DNA of 64,000 bases from an uncultured Actinomycetes bacterium (GCA_937926105.1 CALANS010000127.1:22333-86332), one strand, 5' to 3'; counted from the first letter of the stretch, positions 45,557 through 56,198 are shown. The notes: generated by a model not told the origin, from the sequence alone. Numbers and translations are program-made.

Positions 45557-47032
45557 ATGGCCCGCTTCGTCGACCGTGCCGTGCTGCATGTGCAGGCCGG
45601 TGACGGTGGCCACGGCTGCTCGTCGGTGCACCGGGAGAAGTTCAAGCCGCTCGGCGGCCCGGATGGTGGCAACGGTGGCAACGGTGGCGATGTGGTGCTG
45701 CAGGTCGACCCGAACGTGCACACACTGCTGGACTTTCACTTCCGCCCGCACGCCCGGGCGCGGGGTGGCCGGCCCGGCATGGGCGATAACCGGGATGGCG
45801 CCGGCGGTGCCTCGCTGCAGCTGGGCGTGCCCGACGGGACCGTGGTGCTGGGCGCCGATGGGCGCCTGCTGGCCGACCTGGTCGGGCCCGGGTCCAGCTA
45901 CATCGCCGCGCGCGGCGGCCGCGGCGGCCTGGGCAACGCCGCACTGGCCTCCAGATCGCGCAAGGCACCGGGATTCGCGCTGCTCGGCGAGCCGGGGGAG
46001 TCGGCCGAGATCGTGCTGGAGCTCAAGAGCGTCGCCGACGTCGGACTGATCGGATTCCCCTCCGCGGGCAAGTCCTCGCTGGTGTCGGTGCTGTCGGCCG
46101 CCAAGCCGAAGATCGCCGACTACCCATTTACCACCCTGGAGCCCAACCTGGGCGTCGTCACCGCGGGCTCGGAGGTGTTCACCGTCGCCGACGTGCCGGG
46201 GCTGATCCCCGGTGCCAGCGCCGGACGCGGCCTGGGGCTGGAGTTCCTGCGGCACATCGAACGATGCGCGGTCCTGGTGCACGTGGTGGACTGCGCCACC
46301 GCCGAGCCGGGCCGTGACCCGGCCAGCGACGTTGCGGCCGTCGAGACCGAGCTATCCCAGTACGCGCCGTCGCTGCCCGGTGACCTGGCCGCGAAGCCGC
46401 GCCTGGTGGCGCTGAACAAGATCGACGTGCCGGAGGCGCGGGAGCTGGCCGAGTTCGTCGCCGCCGATCTACGAGCCGCCGGCTACCCGGTCTTCCAGGT
46501 GTCCACGGCCACCCACGAGGGGCTGGCCGAGCTGACCTATGCCATGGCCGAGGCGGTCGCCGCCGATCGCGCCGCACGCCCCGTGCCGGTCGCCCCGCGG
46601 GTGGTGATCCGTCCGGCGGCGGTGGACTCGGAGCAGTTCACCGTCGAGCCGGACCCCGAGATCGACGGCGGATTCATCGTGCGCGGCGCCCGTCCCGAGC
46701 GATGGATCCGGCAGACCGATTTCGGCAACGACGAGGCCGTCGGGTATCTCGCCGATCGGCTGGCTCGACTCGGTGTGGAGGAGCGGCTGGCCGAACTGGG
46801 CGCACAGCCGGGCGCGCCGGTCACCATCGCAGAGGTCACCTTCGACTGGGAGCCGGCCACCGCCGCCGGGGTGGATCGGACCCCGACCGGGCGGGGCACC
46901 GACGCCCGGCTGGAGACCGGCGATCGGGTCAGCGCCGCCGAACGCAAGGCGCTGCATCGAATTCGCCGCGGCCTGCCGGCCGAGGTGGACGGGCCGGACG
47001 ACGGCCCGCGAGGACGGGTGGGACGGCGGTGA
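45557..47032 (+). CDS. obgE: Obg GTPase
   Basis: 491 residues. The Gly-rich OBG fold (1-158: [32 protein letters not shown]), the G domain (P-loop GFPSAGKSS about 165, G3 [11 protein letters not shown]4 NKID about 289) and a C-terminal OCT domain are complete. It is an essential GTPase for 50S assembly and stress signalling. Its stop overlaps proB (GTGA), so ProB is co-translated. Confidence 0.98.
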   Translation: MARFVDRAVLHVQAGDGGHGCSSVHREKFKPLGGPDGGNGGNGGDVVLQVDPNVHTLLDFHFRPHARARGGRPGMGDNRDGAGGASLQLGVPDGTVVLGADGRLLADLVGPGSSYIAARGGRGGLGNAALASRSRKAPGFALLGEPGESAEIVLELKSVADVGLIGFPSAGKSSLVSVLSAAKPKIADYPFTTLEPNLGVVTAGSEVFTVADVPGLIPGASAGRGLGLEFLRHIERCAVLVHVVDCATAEPGRDPASDVAAVETELSQYAPSLPGDLAAKPRLVALNKIDVPEARELAEFVAADLRAAGYPVFQVSTATHEGLAELTYAMAEAVAADRAARPVPVAPRVVIRPAAVDSEQFTVEPDPEIDGGFIVRGARPERWIRQTDFGNDEAVGYLADRLARLGVEERLAELGAQPGAPVTIAEVTFDWEPATAAGVDRTPTGRGTDARLETGDRVSAAERKALHRIRRGLPAEVDGPDDGPRGRVGRR

Positions 47033-48219
47033 CGGGCATCGTGGACCGCGGCGCGGCGGCCGCGCCCGATACTCCCGTCACCGATACGCCGGCCCTGGTC
47101 CCGGAGCCCGGGTCCGCCCGGGTCGCCGTCGGATCGGCCCGCATCATCGTGGTCAAGGTGGGCTCGTCGTCGCTGACCACCGCGGCCGGTGGGCTGGACC
47201 CGGCTCGGCTGGATGCCCTGGTGGATGCCGTGGCGCAGCGCACCGTCGCCGGCAGCCACGTGGTGCTGGTGTCCTCCGGGGCGATCGCGGCGGGCCTGGC
47301 CCCGCTCGGGCTGCGCCGCCGCCCCCGGGATCTGGCCACCCAGCAGGCCGCCGCCTCAGTCGGCCAGCAGCAGCTCGCGGCGCGGTATGCCACCTCGTTC
47401 GCCCGGCACGGCCTGCGAGTCGGGCAGGTGCTGCTGACCAGCGACGACGTGGTGCGGCGCGCTCACTACCGCAATGCGCAACGCACCTTTGGCCGGCTGC
47501 TGCACTTCGGGGTGGTGCCGGTGGTCAACGAAAACGACACCGTGGCGACCTCCGAGATCCGGTTCGGCGACAACGACCGGTTGGCCGCGCTGGTCGCACA
47601 TCTGGTGGGAGCCGAGGCCCTGGTGCTGCTCTCGGATGTCGATGCGCTGTACACCGGCGACCCCCGGCGGCCGGACTCGGTGCCCATCCACGAGATCACC
47701 GATCCGGGGCAGCTGGCCGGTATCGGAATCAGTGCCCACGGCAGCGGGCTCGGCACCGGCGGCATGGCGTCCAAGATCACCGCCGCGTTGACGGCCACCG
47801 GGGCCGGCATTCCGGTGCTGCTGGCCGATGCCGCGCACGCCCGGCAGGCGTTGGCGATGGGACCGGGGCCGGCGGTGGGCACGGCGTTCGAGCCCGCCGC
47901 GCGGCGCACCAGTGCCCGGCTGTTCTGGCTGCGGCATGCCGCGTCGCCCTCCGGGGCGCTGGCACTGGACGCGGGGGCGGTGGCAGCGGTGACGCGACGA
48001 CGCAAATCGCTGCTGCCGGCCGGGATCACCGGCTTCCGCGGCGATTTCGAATCCGGTGACGTGGTCGACCTGATCGGGCCCGATGGGAGTGTGGTGGCCC
48101 GCGGGTTCGTGGCGCACGACGCCGCGGAACTGCCGGCGATCATCGGACACAACCTGGCCGACCTGCCGGCCGAGCAGCGCCGCGAGGTCGTGCACGCCGA
48201 TGACCTGGTGTCGCTGTGA
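47029..48219 (+). CDS. proB: Glutamate 5-kinase
   Basis: 396 residues. The amino-acid kinase domain has [42 protein letters not shown] and [11 protein letters not shown]-terminal PUA domain follows (from about 300). An N-terminal extension of about 35 residues precedes it. First step of proline synthesis. The GTG overlaps the obgE stop. Confidence 0.97.
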   Translation: MTGIVDRGAAAAPDTPVTDTPALVPEPGSARVAVGSARIIVVKVGSSSLTTAAGGLDPARLDALVDAVAQRTVAGSHVVLVSSGAIAAGLAPLGLRRRPRDLATQQAAASVGQQQLAARYATSFARHGLRVGQVLLTSDDVVRRAHYRNAQRTFGRLLHFGVVPVVNENDTVATSEIRFGDNDRLAALVAHLVGAEALVLLSDVDALYTGDPRRPDSVPIHEITDPGQLAGIGISAHGSGLGTGGMASKITAALTATGAGIPVLLADAAHARQALAMGPGPAVGTAFEPAARRTSARLFWLRHAASPSGALALDAGAVAAVTRRRKSLLPAGITGFRGDFESGDVVDLIGPDGSVVARGFVAHDAAELPAIIGHNLADLPAEQRREVVHADDLVSL

Positions 48220-48223
48220 GGCC

Positions 48224-48327
48224 AGCATGGATCATGATGCCTCGCATGGATGATCATTGGCCGGATGTGACGGCAGTGACTGGTGGGGCGACGTTCGCGC
48301 ATGCTGAGCAGGTTGATCCATGCGAGG
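48224..48327. repeat. 12-bp inverted repeat in the proB-proA spacer
   Basis: CCTCGCATGGAT (48240-48251) and ATCCATGCGAGG (48316-48327) are exact reverse complements 64 bases apart. A further GCATGGAT copy lies at 48224. The spacer could fold in the proBA message or be the relic of a small inserted element. Confidence 0.55.
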
Positions 48328-48355
48328 ACGGTGCGGTGAACGGCGCAGGTCGGGC

Positions 48356-49681
48356 ATGGCAGGCTTGAGGATCGTGACCAGCAGCGAGGGAGCAGCGGTG
48401 GACGGGTCGGGATCGGCGGGCCGAGAGCAGGTGTTGGCCGCGGCGCGCCGCGCTCAGGTGGTGACGGCGGAACTGGCCGGCGCCTCCTCGGCAACCAAGG
48501 ATGCCGCGCTGCGGGCCATGGCAGCCGGGTTGCGCGAGCAGGCGGACCCGATTCGCGCCGCCAACGACGAGGACGTCGCCACCGCCCGCGCGGCCGGCAC
48601 GCCGGACTCCCTGATCGACCGGCTCACCCTGACCGCGCCGCGCATCGAAGCCATGGCCGCCGGCCTGGAGCACCTGGCCACGCTGCCCGACCCGGTCGGC
48701 ACGGTGGTGCGCGGCGCCGTGCTGCCCAACGGGTTGGCGTTGCAGCAGGTGCGGGTGCCGCTGGGCGTGGTGGCGATCATCTACGAGGCGCGTCCCAATG
48801 TCACCGCCGACGCCGCGGGTATCGCACTCAAGGCCGGTAACGCGGCGCTGCTGCGCGGGTCTGGGTCGGCCTACCGCTCCAACGCGGCGATCGTGGCGGT
48901 GCTGCGGCAGGCCGCCGGCGCCGCGGGCCTGCCGGCGGACGCGATCGTGTTGGTGCCCGGCACCGACCGGGAATCGGTGCGGCACCTGATGACCGCGCGC
49001 GGGCTGGTCGATGTGATCATTCCGCGCGGCGGAGCCGGCCTGATCCGCGCGGTGGTGCAGGGTTCCACGGTGCCCGTCATCGAGACCGGCGTGGGCAACT
49101 GCCATGTGTATGTGGATGCCGCGGCCGATCTCGAGATGGCCCTGGAGATCCTGATCAACTCCAAGGTGCGCCGGCCATCGGTGTGCAACGCGGCCGAGAC
49201 GCTGCTGGTACACGGCGATGTCGCGGCCGCCTTTGTACCGAAGGCCGTTGCGGCGCTCGCTGAACATGGCGTGACGGTGCACGCCGAGCCACGTTTCGCG
49301 GGTCTGGCGGGCGGCGGTACCGTCCCCGCCACCGACGCCGATTTCGATACCGAGTACCTGTCGCTGGACATCGCGGCCGCCGTGGTGGACAGCCTGGACG
49401 CCGCCGTGGCACACATCGGTTCGCACGGCACCGGCCATACCGAGGCCATCGTCACCGCCGATCTCGACGCCGCCAGGCGATTCACCGGCCGGGTGGATGC
49501 CGCGGCCGTGATGGTCAATGCCTCCACCGCGTTCACCGACGGCGGCGAGTTCGGGTTCGGTGCCGAGATCGGCATCTCCACGCAGAAGTTGCACGCCCGG
49601 GGTCCGATGGGCCTGCCCGAACTGACCAGCACCAAGTACATCGTCACCGGCACCGGGCAGACCAGGCCGGCCAGCTCATGA
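48356..49681 (+). CDS. proA: Gamma-glutamyl phosphate reductase
   Basis: 441 residues. The catalytic Cys is in [13 protein letters not shown] (about 277), preceded by [17 protein letters not shown] and followed by [22 protein letters not shown]. It is the second enzyme of proline synthesis. ATG 48356 (AGGT five bases upstream) is my choice; a GTG at 48374 is an alternative. It overlaps nadD (ATGA). Confidence 0.97.
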   Translation: MAGLRIVTSSEGAAVDGSGSAGREQVLAAARRAQVVTAELAGASSATKDAALRAMAAGLREQADPIRAANDEDVATARAAGTPDSLIDRLTLTAPRIEAMAAGLEHLATLPDPVGTVVRGAVLPNGLALQQVRVPLGVVAIIYEARPNVTADAAGIALKAGNAALLRGSGSAYRSNAAIVAVLRQAAGAAGLPADAIVLVPGTDRESVRHLMTARGLVDVIIPRGGAGLIRAVVQGSTVPVIETGVGNCHVYVDAAADLEMALEILINSKVRRPSVCNAAETLLVHGDVAAAFVPKAVAALAEHGVTVHAEPRFAGLAGGGTVPATDADFDTEYLSLDIAAAVVDSLDAAVAHIGSHGTGHTEAIVTADLDAARRFTGRVDAAAVMVNASTAFTDGGEFGFGAEIGISTQKLHARGPMGLPELTSTKYIVTGTGQTRPASS

Positions 49682-50349
49682 CATCGAGCGCGCACCGCCG
49701 GATCGGCGTGATGGGCGGCACCTTCGACCCGATCCATCATGGCCACCTGGTGGCAGCATCCGAAGTGGCATCACGGTTCTCGCTGGACGAAGTGGTCTTC
49801 GTGCCGACCGGCCAGCCGTGGCAGAAGGACCGGCGCCGGGTCACCCACGCCGAGCACCGCTACCTGATGACGGTGATCGCCACCGCCTCCAACCCACGAT
49901 TCACCGTGTCCCGGGTCGACATCGACCGGGGTGGCCCGACCTACACGGTGGACACCCTGACCGATCTGCGCGCGGTGTATCCGAATGCGGAGCTGTTCTT
50001 CATCACCGGGGCAGATGCGCTGGCCGCGATCATGAGCTGGAAGAACACCGGTGAACTGTTCGACCTGGCCCAGCTGATCGGCGTCACCCGGCCGGGATAT
50101 CAGCTGCACGACCCGAACCTGCCCGGACGGGCGGTGACGCTGATAGAGGTTCCGGCGCTGGCCATCTCGTCCACCGACTGCCGGGAACGGGTGCAGGCCG
50201 GCGATCCGGTGTGGTATCTGGTCCCGGACGGTGTGGTGCAGTACATCGCCAAGCATCGGCTGTACGCCGCCGGTGATGTCGGCGAGACCGAGTTCCGGTC
50301 CGCCGGGGGGAACGACGGCGAGCGGATCGAACTCGAGGGGACGCTGTGA
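49678..50349 (+). CDS. nadD: Nicotinate-nucleotide adenylyltransferase
   Basis: 223 residues. The nucleotidyl-transferase motifs [15 protein letters not shown] (T/HxGH) and [10 protein letters not shown] (ISSTxxR) are intact, with Cys in place of the more usual Ile/Arg position. It makes deamido-NAD from nicotinate mononucleotide. ATG overlaps the proA stop; the stop overlaps rsfS. Confidence 0.96.
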   Translation: MTSSAHRRIGVMGGTFDPIHHGHLVAASEVASRFSLDEVVFVPTGQPWQKDRRRVTHAEHRYLMTVIATASNPRFTVSRVDIDRGGPTYTVDTLTDLRAVYPNAELFFITGADALAAIMSWKNTGELFDLAQLIGVTRPGYQLHDPNLPGRAVTLIEVPALAISSTDCRERVQAGDPVWYLVPDGVVQYIAKHRLYAAGDVGETEFRSAGGNDGERIELEGTL

Positions 50350-50765
50350 CCGCAACCGACGCATCCCGTGACCTGGCGCTGCTGGCCGCGCAGGCGGCAG
50401 CGGACAAGCTGGCCAGCGACATCGCGGTGATCGACGTGTCCGACCGGCTCGCACTCACCGACTGCTTCGTGGTGGCCACCGCATCCAACGAGCGCCAGGT
50501 CGGTGCGATCGTCGATGAGGTGACGGGCCGCCTGGCCCGGGCCGGCACCAAGCCGCTGCGCCGCGAGGGGGAGCGGGACGGCCGGTGGGTGCTGCTGGAC
50601 TTTACCGACGTGGTGGTGCACGTGCAGCACGCGGAGGAGCGGGTCTTCTACGCGCTGGACCGGCTGTGGGGCGATTGCCCGAGGATCCCGTTCACCGACT
50701 CGGCCGTTGGTGACACTGCCGGTGACGACACTGCCGGTGACGAGCCCGCCGGGGCGGGGCGGTAA
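50346..50765 (+). CDS. rsfS: Ribosome silencing factor RsfS
   Basis: 139 residues. The RsfS/DUF143 core is complete ([67 protein letters not shown]). It binds L14 and blocks subunit joining under starvation. The C-terminus has a short repeat ([14 protein letters not shown]). The GTG overlaps the nadD stop. Confidence 0.95.
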   Translation: MTATDASRDLALLAAQAAADKLASDIAVIDVSDRLALTDCFVVATASNERQVGAIVDEVTGRLARAGTKPLRREGERDGRWVLLDFTDVVVHVQHAEERVFYALDRLWGDCPRIPFTDSAVGDTAGDDTAGDEPAGAGR

Positions 50766-50771
50766 TCGCGC

Positions 50772-51419
50772 ATGGCGCTGGACCACCTCATCCTGCTGCG
50801 GCACGGCGAGACCGCTTGGAACGCCGAACTGCGCATGCAGGGGCACCGCGACATTCCGCTGAACGACGTCGGTCTCGCGCAGGCCGCGGCCGCGGCGGCA
50901 TCGGTGGGCGCGTTGCAGCCCGACGTCATCGTCGCCTCCGACCTGCAGCGCGCGGTGGTGACAGCGCAGGCCGTCGCGGCGGTGACGGGGCTGCCGGTGC
51001 GCACCGATCCGCGGCTGCGGGAGACATCGCTCGGTCGGTGGGAGGGGCAGACCCGGGAGCAGGTGATCGCCGGATGGCCGGATGAGTGGGAGCGCTGGCG
51101 GGCCACCAGCGCCCACAGTGCGCCGCCGGGCGGCGAGTCTCGGATCGAGGTGGCGGCACGGGCCGCCGAGGTGGTCGCCGAACTGGACGCCGGCGCCGAC
51201 CGGCGGGCCCTGCTGGTTGCGCACGGCGGACTCATCGTCGGGCTGACCGGCCTGCTGCTGGACCTGCCCGACCTGCAGTGGGGCTGCCTGGTCGGTATCG
51301 GCAACTGCCACTGGGTGGTGTTACATCGTGCGGGGACGGCCTGGCGGCTGCACACGTACAACGGCGGCCTGGGCGGAATCGTGATGCCCGGCGGGCAGGA
51401 CGAGGTCGCCGGCAGCTGA
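50772..51419 (+). CDS. gpgP: Histidine phosphatase, GpgP-like
   Basis: 215 residues. The catalytic RHG motif (LILLRHGETAWNAELRMQGH), acid residue in ETSLGRWEGQTREQV and second His (LVAHGGLI) are present. The position after nadD-rsfS equals Rv2419c, the mycobacterial glucosyl-3-phosphoglycerate phosphatase used for methylglucose lipopolysaccharides. Specific function rests on synteny; a general phosphoglycerate-mutase-like phosphatase is the alternative. Confidence 0.85.
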   Translation: MALDHLILLRHGETAWNAELRMQGHRDIPLNDVGLAQAAAAAASVGALQPDVIVASDLQRAVVTAQAVAAVTGLPVRTDPRLRETSLGRWEGQTREQVIAGWPDEWERWRATSAHSAPPGGESRIEVAARAAEVVAELDAGADRRALLVAHGGLIVGLTGLLLDLPDLQWGCLVGIGNCHWVVLHRAGTAWRLHTYNGGLGGIVMPGGQDEVAGS

Positions 51420-51481
51420 CGCTGCCACCAGTCGGTCGGCGATCCCGGCTCGACTCGGGCCGCCCGGTCGGACACGATGAT

Positions 51482-51509
51482 GTCGCGATCCGGTTGTCGC
51501 GATCCGGTT
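51482..51509. repeat. Two tandem copies of a 14-bp unit upstream of comEA
   Basis: GTCGCGATCCGGTT occurs at 51482-51495 and 51496-51509, about 80 bases before the comEA start. It may be a regulator site or slippage. Confidence 0.6.
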
Positions 51510-51587
51510 GTCCCCCTGTCCGATTCCGATCCACACGGGGCCCTGGCCGGTCTGGGCCGGGGAGTGCACCGCCCTACCGTGCGAGGC

Positions 51588-52700
51588 GTGTCCTCCTCGC
51601 CCGTGCGCCCCGATCCGCCCCCGAGGGGCACGGATGCCCGGGCTCGGGTCGTCGCACTGCGCCCCCGGGCGATGCCGACGGATGCCGTGCCGCGTTCCGG
51701 GGAGCCGGGGCCGGGCTGGATTCCCGATACTCGAGTGCGCCGGGCCCGCCATCGCAGCCTGCGCCGATCCGACGAGCGCGTCAGCGCCCCGGCCGCTCCC
51801 GAGCGTGCCGATACCGCCCGCCCAGTAGATCCGGCCGACCCGGCCGACCCGGTGGATCCGGCGGATCCGGCCGGCTCCGCCTGGGCAGCCCGGTTGGTGC
51901 GGCGCGGCCCGTGGGGCGCATTGGCCGAGCGGTGGGTTCCGGATCAGCTGCGCGGGGCGCGGGTCAATCCCGGGCGGCGCGGTGCCGCATTGCTGTCGGT
52001 CATTGCCGCGCTGGCCGCGGTGGTGGCCGCCGTCGGAGTGTGGTGGTCACGACCCCAACCGCAGCCCGTGGCGCCCACATCGCTGACGCCCGTCATCGGC
52101 AGCGTGGCGGCGTCCGGACCGTCCGCGTCCGACGTGCGGGACGCGGCTGTACGGTCCGACCCCTCCGAAAGCGACCGACTCGATCCCGCTGCGGCTCGGA
52201 CGGCCGAGACGGCGGACGCCGGGCAGCCGACGCCGGTGCCGACGGGTCCGATTCTGGTGTCCGTCACTGGCAAGGTGCGGCATCCGGGTGTGGTGGCCGT
52301 TCCACGCGACGCCCGGGTCGCGGACGCGATCGCTGCCGCCGGTGGGGCGCTACATCAATCCGACCTCACCGGGCTCAACCTGGCAGCGCACTTGTCCGAC
52401 GGTGACTCCGTGGTGGTCGCTGGCCCGAACGGCAGCGCCGTGCAGCCGCAAAACCCCGACGCCTCCGGCGGTCCCGGCTCGGTGGGCGCGGTCGGTGCCA
52501 CCCCGGTGGCTCCGGTCGATCTGAACACCGCCGACCAGGCCGCCCTCGAGCAACTGCCCGGGGTCGGGCCGGTGACGGCGGCGGCCATCATCACCTGGCG
52601 CACCGATCACGGGCCGTTCACGTCGGTGGACCAGCTGCAGGCGGTGCCGGGCATCGGACCGGCGAAGTTCGCGCGGATCTCGCCGCACGCGACGGTGTGA
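51588..52700 (+). CDS. comEA: ComEA-like DNA-binding competence protein
   Basis: 370 residues from GTG 51588, set by a TACCGT -10 box seven bases upstream. A long cytosolic part with Pro/Asp/Ala repeats (VDPADPADPVDPADPAG) precedes one transmembrane helix (about 128-150). Outside are a SLBB domain (VSVTGKVRHPGVVAVPRDARV) and two helix-hairpin-helix motifs (LNTADQAALEQLPGVGPVTAAAI, LQAVPGIGPAKFARI). Role: binds DNA at the membrane for ComEC. The N-terminal region is longer than in Firmicutes ComEA. Confidence 0.92.
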   Translation: MSSSPVRPDPPPRGTDARARVVALRPRAMPTDAVPRSGEPGPGWIPDTRVRRARHRSLRRSDERVSAPAAPERADTARPVDPADPADPVDPADPAGSAWAARLVRRGPWGALAERWVPDQLRGARVNPGRRGAALLSVIAALAAVVAAVGVWWSRPQPQPVAPTSLTPVIGSVAASGPSASDVRDAAVRSDPSESDRLDPAAARTAETADAGQPTPVPTGPILVSVTGKVRHPGVVAVPRDARVADAIAAAGGALHQSDLTGLNLAAHLSDGDSVVVAGPNGSAVQPQNPDASGGPGSVGAVGATPVAPVDLNTADQAALEQLPGVGPVTAAAIITWRTDHGPFTSVDQLQAVPGIGPAKFARISPHATV

Positions 52701-52707
52701 GGCCGGT

Positions 52708-55206
52708 GTGCGGGTGGGCCGACGGTGGACCGAGCAGGAGGCGCCGCCGCCGGTGGATCTGCGGCTGGTGCCGGCGGCGGTGGCGGTGTGGGCCGGCTGC
52801 CTGGTCGGGCTCTGGGCCACGCCGGTCGCCTGGTGGGTGTGCGCGGGGGTGTGCGCGGCCGGCCTCGTGGTGCTGGCGCGGAGCCTGGCCGGCCGGCGGC
52901 GCACCGCGGGTCCGCGGGCACGGGGGCGCCCACCGGGCCCGGCGTCCCGCGGCGCACGGCTGGCACCGGGGGCGCTGGCGGCACTGGCCTGCCTGGCGGC
53001 CGCGACGGCTCTCGCCGCACTGCAGGTGGCGGCGGCCGCCCGCGATCCTCTGGTGCGGGCCGGGGAGGCGGGGGACTGGGTGGTGGTGGACGTTGTCGTC
53101 ACCGCCGATCCGGTCCCGGTGGACTCGCCGTTTCCCGTCTCCGGGGAGGACGATCAGACCGAGGGCGCTGCCGGCGACGCCGCCGGAGTGGGCGGTGGGT
53201 CGGATCGGTGGCGGGTCGCCGGTCGCGCGACCGCCGCCCAGATCCGCGGCTCGGGCTCCTCCGCACAGGCCGCAGTGACGGTGTTCGGTACCGGGTCGGC
53301 CTGGTCGACGATGGCGACGGGCCAACGGTTTCAGGTGCGGGGCGTCGTCGCACCGGATACCTTCTCCGCCATTCCCGCCGTGGTGCTGCAGGCGGTCGGC
53401 GTGCCGCGAATCATCGGGGGGCTGCCGTGGTGGTCGTCCTGGGCGGTCGCCGCCCGCGCCTCGCTCGTGCGGTCCGCGGTGGTGCTGGGAGACGATCGCG
53501 GCGGGCTGCTGCGCGGGCTGGTCGTCGGCGATACCGCCGGCATCGGGCCGGGGCTGAGCGCGGACGCCAAGGCGACCGGCCTCACCCACCTGGTCGCGGT
53601 ATCCGGTTCCCACGTGGCGATGATCGGTGGGCTGGTGGTGTTGCTGCTGCGCCGGCTGGGTCCGCGGATCGCGGCGGTCGGTGCCGCGGCGACGCTGGTC
53701 GCGCTGGTGGTACTGGTCGGGCCGCAACCGTCGGTGCTGCGCGCGGTTGTGATGGGGGCGATCGGCCTGGCCGCGGCCGTGCTCGGCCGGGCTCGGACGG
53801 CGCTGCCCGGGCTCGCGGCCGCGGTGCTGGTGCTGCTGCTTGCCGATCCGGCCCTGGCGGTCAGTGCCGGCTTCGCCCTGTCGGTGCAGGCCACCGCCGG
53901 CCTGGTGTTGCTGGCGCCCGCGTGGGTGCGGGCCCTGCAACGGCGTGGCGTGCCCCGCGGCTGGGCGCAGCTGCTGGTGTTGCCGGTGGCGGCGCACCTG
54001 ATCACCATGCCGGTGATCGCGGCGATCAGCGGGACCATCTCGCTGGTGGCGGTCCCCGCGAATATCGCGGTGGCGCCGGTGGTGGCCCCGGCGCTCCTGG
54101 TCGGTCTGGCGGCGACCGCGCTCGGACCGTGGTGGCCGGCGGGTGGGGTCGCGCTGGCCCGGGCGGACGGGCCACTGCTGGGGTGGATCACCGGCGTGGC
54201 GCATCGGCTGGCCCGGTGGCCTGCCGCGACCCTGCCCTGGCCGGCCACCCCGGTCGGCGTGCTGGGCCTGGCAGGCCTGATCCTGGCGGGCCTGTTGCTG
54301 TTGCGGCACCGGCGGATTCGGGCGGTGCTGGCCGCCGCGGCGGCCGGTGCCCTGGTCGTCCTGGTGCCGGGGCAGGCCGCCGGGGTGGGGTGGCCGGTGG
54401 CCGGATGGTTGCTGACGGCCTGCGAGGTGGGCCAGGGTGACGGGATGGTGCTGTCCACCGGTACCGCAGGGACGGCCGTGGTGGTGGATACGGGCCCGGA
54501 TCCGGCGTTGCTGGATGCCTGCCTGGATCGGCTGGGAGTGACCAGCATTCCGTTGCTGGTGCTCACCCACCTGCACGCCGACCACGTGGGCGGCCTGGTC
54601 GGCGCCCTGGCCGGCCGCAGCGTCGGTGCCATCGGGGTCGGGCCGGACCGGACGCCCGCCGTGGCCTGGTGGGACGTGCTCTCCGACGCGCGCAACGCCG
54701 GCGTTCCGGTGATCGCGCTGCATCCCGGAATGCGCTGGGCCGCCGGTGATCTGGCACTCACGGTGCTGGCGCCGGATACCGCATTCCACGGCACCGACTC
54801 GGACCCGAACAACGACTCGGTAGTGCTGATGGCCGTGGACGCGGGGGTGCGCATCCTGATGACCGGTGACATCGAGCCACCGGCCCAGCGGGCGCTGCTG
54901 GACTCCGGCGCGGATCTGCACGCCGAGGTGCTCAAGCAGCCACATCACGGATCGGCGAAGATCCTGCCGGAGTTCCTGACGGCCGTGTCGCCGCGGGTGG
55001 CGGTGATCGGAGTCGGGAAGGACAACGACTACGGCCACCCGAGCACCACCGCGCTGCGGGACGATGCCGCGGCCGGCGTCGTCACCGTGCTCCGCACCGA
55101 CCTGGACGGCGACGTGCAGGTATGCCTGACCCCCTCCGGGCTGGCCACCGCCCACCGTGGCCCCACCCTGCGATCGACATCATCGGCGGACGACGGCGAC
55201 CGGTGA
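52708..55206 (+). CDS. comEC: ComEC/Rec2-type DNA-uptake channel
   Basis: 832 residues. N-terminal helices and a soluble OB-like domain (100-220) precede the competence domain (LVVGDTAGIGPGLSADAKATGLTHLVAVSGSH) with many helices. A C-terminal metallo-beta-lactamase domain has LTHLHADHVGG (about 620). It transports single-stranded DNA across the membrane and may degrade one strand. GTG 52708 lies 7 bases after comEA. The gene is convergent with hemB. Confidence 0.95.
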   Translation: MRVGRRWTEQEAPPPVDLRLVPAAVAVWAGCLVGLWATPVAWWVCAGVCAAGLVVLARSLAGRRRTAGPRARGRPPGPASRGARLAPGALAALACLAAATALAALQVAAAARDPLVRAGEAGDWVVVDVVVTADPVPVDSPFPVSGEDDQTEGAAGDAAGVGGGSDRWRVAGRATAAQIRGSGSSAQAAVTVFGTGSAWSTMATGQRFQVRGVVAPDTFSAIPAVVLQAVGVPRIIGGLPWWSSWAVAARASLVRSAVVLGDDRGGLLRGLVVGDTAGIGPGLSADAKATGLTHLVAVSGSHVAMIGGLVVLLLRRLGPRIAAVGAAATLVALVVLVGPQPSVLRAVVMGAIGLAAAVLGRARTALPGLAAAVLVLLLADPALAVSAGFALSVQATAGLVLLAPAWVRALQRRGVPRGWAQLLVLPVAAHLITMPVIAAISGTISLVAVPANIAVAPVVAPALLVGLAATALGPWWPAGGVALARADGPLLGWITGVAHRLARWPAATLPWPATPVGVLGLAGLILAGLLLLRHRRIRAVLAAAAAGALVVLVPGQAAGVGWPVAGWLLTACEVGQGDGMVLSTGTAGTAVVVDTGPDPALLDACLDRLGVTSIPLLVLTHLHADHVGGLVGALAGRSVGAIGVGPDRTPAVAWWDVLSDARNAGVPVIALHPGMRWAAGDLALTVLAPDTAFHGTDSDPNNDSVVLMAVDAGVRILMTGDIEPPAQRALLDSGADLHAEVLKQPHHGSAKILPEFLTAVSPRVAVIGVGKDNDYGHPSTTALRDDAAAGVVTVLRTDLDGDVQVCLTPSGLATAHRGPTLRSTSSADDGDR

Positions 55207-55208
55207 CC

Positions 55209-56198
55209 TCATGCGACCCTACCGGCGGCCAATCCCTGCGCCACCTCGACGGCCCAATAGGTCAGGATCATGTCGGCACCCGCCCGCCGGATCGCCGTCA
55301 GGGACTCCGCGATCGCCCGGTCACGGTCGATCCAGCCGCGGGCCGCGGCGGCCTCAAGCATCGCGTACTCGCCGGAGACCTGATAGGCGGCAACCGGAAC
55401 CGTGCTGGCCGCAGCGGTATCTGCCAACACGTCCAGATACCAGCCGGCCGGTTTGACGATCACCACGTCGGCACCCTCGGCGATGTCCAGGGCCACCTCG
55501 CGCCCGGCTTCCCGGCGGTTGGCCGGGTCGAGTTGGTAGCCGCGCCGGTTGCCGGTGAGGGTGGAGTCGACGGCCTCCCGGAACGGGCCGTAACAGGCCG
55601 AGGCGAACTTGGCGGCGTAGCCGATGATCCCGGTGTCCTGGTGGCCCGCACCGTCCAGGGCCGAGCGGACGGCGCCGACCTGGCCGTCCATCATTCCCGA
55701 CGTGCCGACCAGGTCCGCGCCCGCCGCCGCGAGAGCGAGACCCATGTCGGCGTACCGGATCAGCGTAGCGTCGTTGTCCACGGAGCCGTCCGGCCCGAGC
55801 ACCCCGCAGTGCCCGTGGTCGGTGAACTCGTCCAGGCACAGGTCGGCCATCAGGACGGTGGCGTCGGCAAGGTCCGATCGCAGGGCGGCCATCGCGGTGT
55901 TCAGGATGCCGTCCGGATCCGTAGCGGCAGAACCGATGCCGTCCCGTGTCTCCGGCACTCCGAAGATCATCAGGCCGCCCACGCCTGCCTGGACCGCGAC
56001 CTCGGCCGCGGCCCGCAGCGAGTCCAGGGTGTGTTGCACGACGCCGGGCATGGAGTCGATCGGGTGCGGCTGCGCGATGCCCTGCTTGACGAACATGGGC
56101 AGGATCAGCTCGCTTGGGTGCAGCCGGGTCTGCGCGGCTAGGCGTCGCAGCGCCGGCGTGCGCCGCAGCCGGCGGGGGCGTTCGACGGGAAACGGCAT
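55209..56198 (-). CDS. hemB: Delta-aminolevulinic acid dehydratase (porphobilinogen synthase)
   Basis: 329 residues. The two Schiff-base lysines are in GYAAKFASACYGPF and DVVIVKPAGWYLD. The metal-site segment reads DLCLDEFTDHGHCGVL: two of the three Zn-binding Cys are kept and the middle one is Asp, a mix of the Zn (CxCx7C) and Mg types. Condenses two aminolevulinates. It is the last gene of the haem operon, 20 bases after hemD. Confidence 0.97.
   Translation of the reverse strand: MPFPVERPRRLRRTPALRRLAAQTRLHPSELILPMFVKQGIAQPHPIDSMPGVVQHTLDSLRAAAEVAVQAGVGGLMIFGVPETRDGIGSAATDPDGILNTAMAALRSDLADATVLMADLCLDEFTDHGHCGVLGPDGSVDNDATLIRYADMGLALAAAGADLVGTSGMMDGQVGAVRSALDGAGHQDTGIIGYAAKFASACYGPFREAVDSTLTGNRRGYQLDPANRREAGREVALDIAEGADVVIVKPAGWYLDVLADTAAASTVPVAAYQVSGEYAMLEAAAARGWIDRDRAIAESLTAIRRAGADMILTYWAVEVAQGLAAGRVA

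Noticed and set aside
52618..55155. 845-codon minus-strand open frame opposite comEC
   Set aside because: Gln/His/Arg/Pro-rich shadow of comEC; high GC suppresses stops in this frame.
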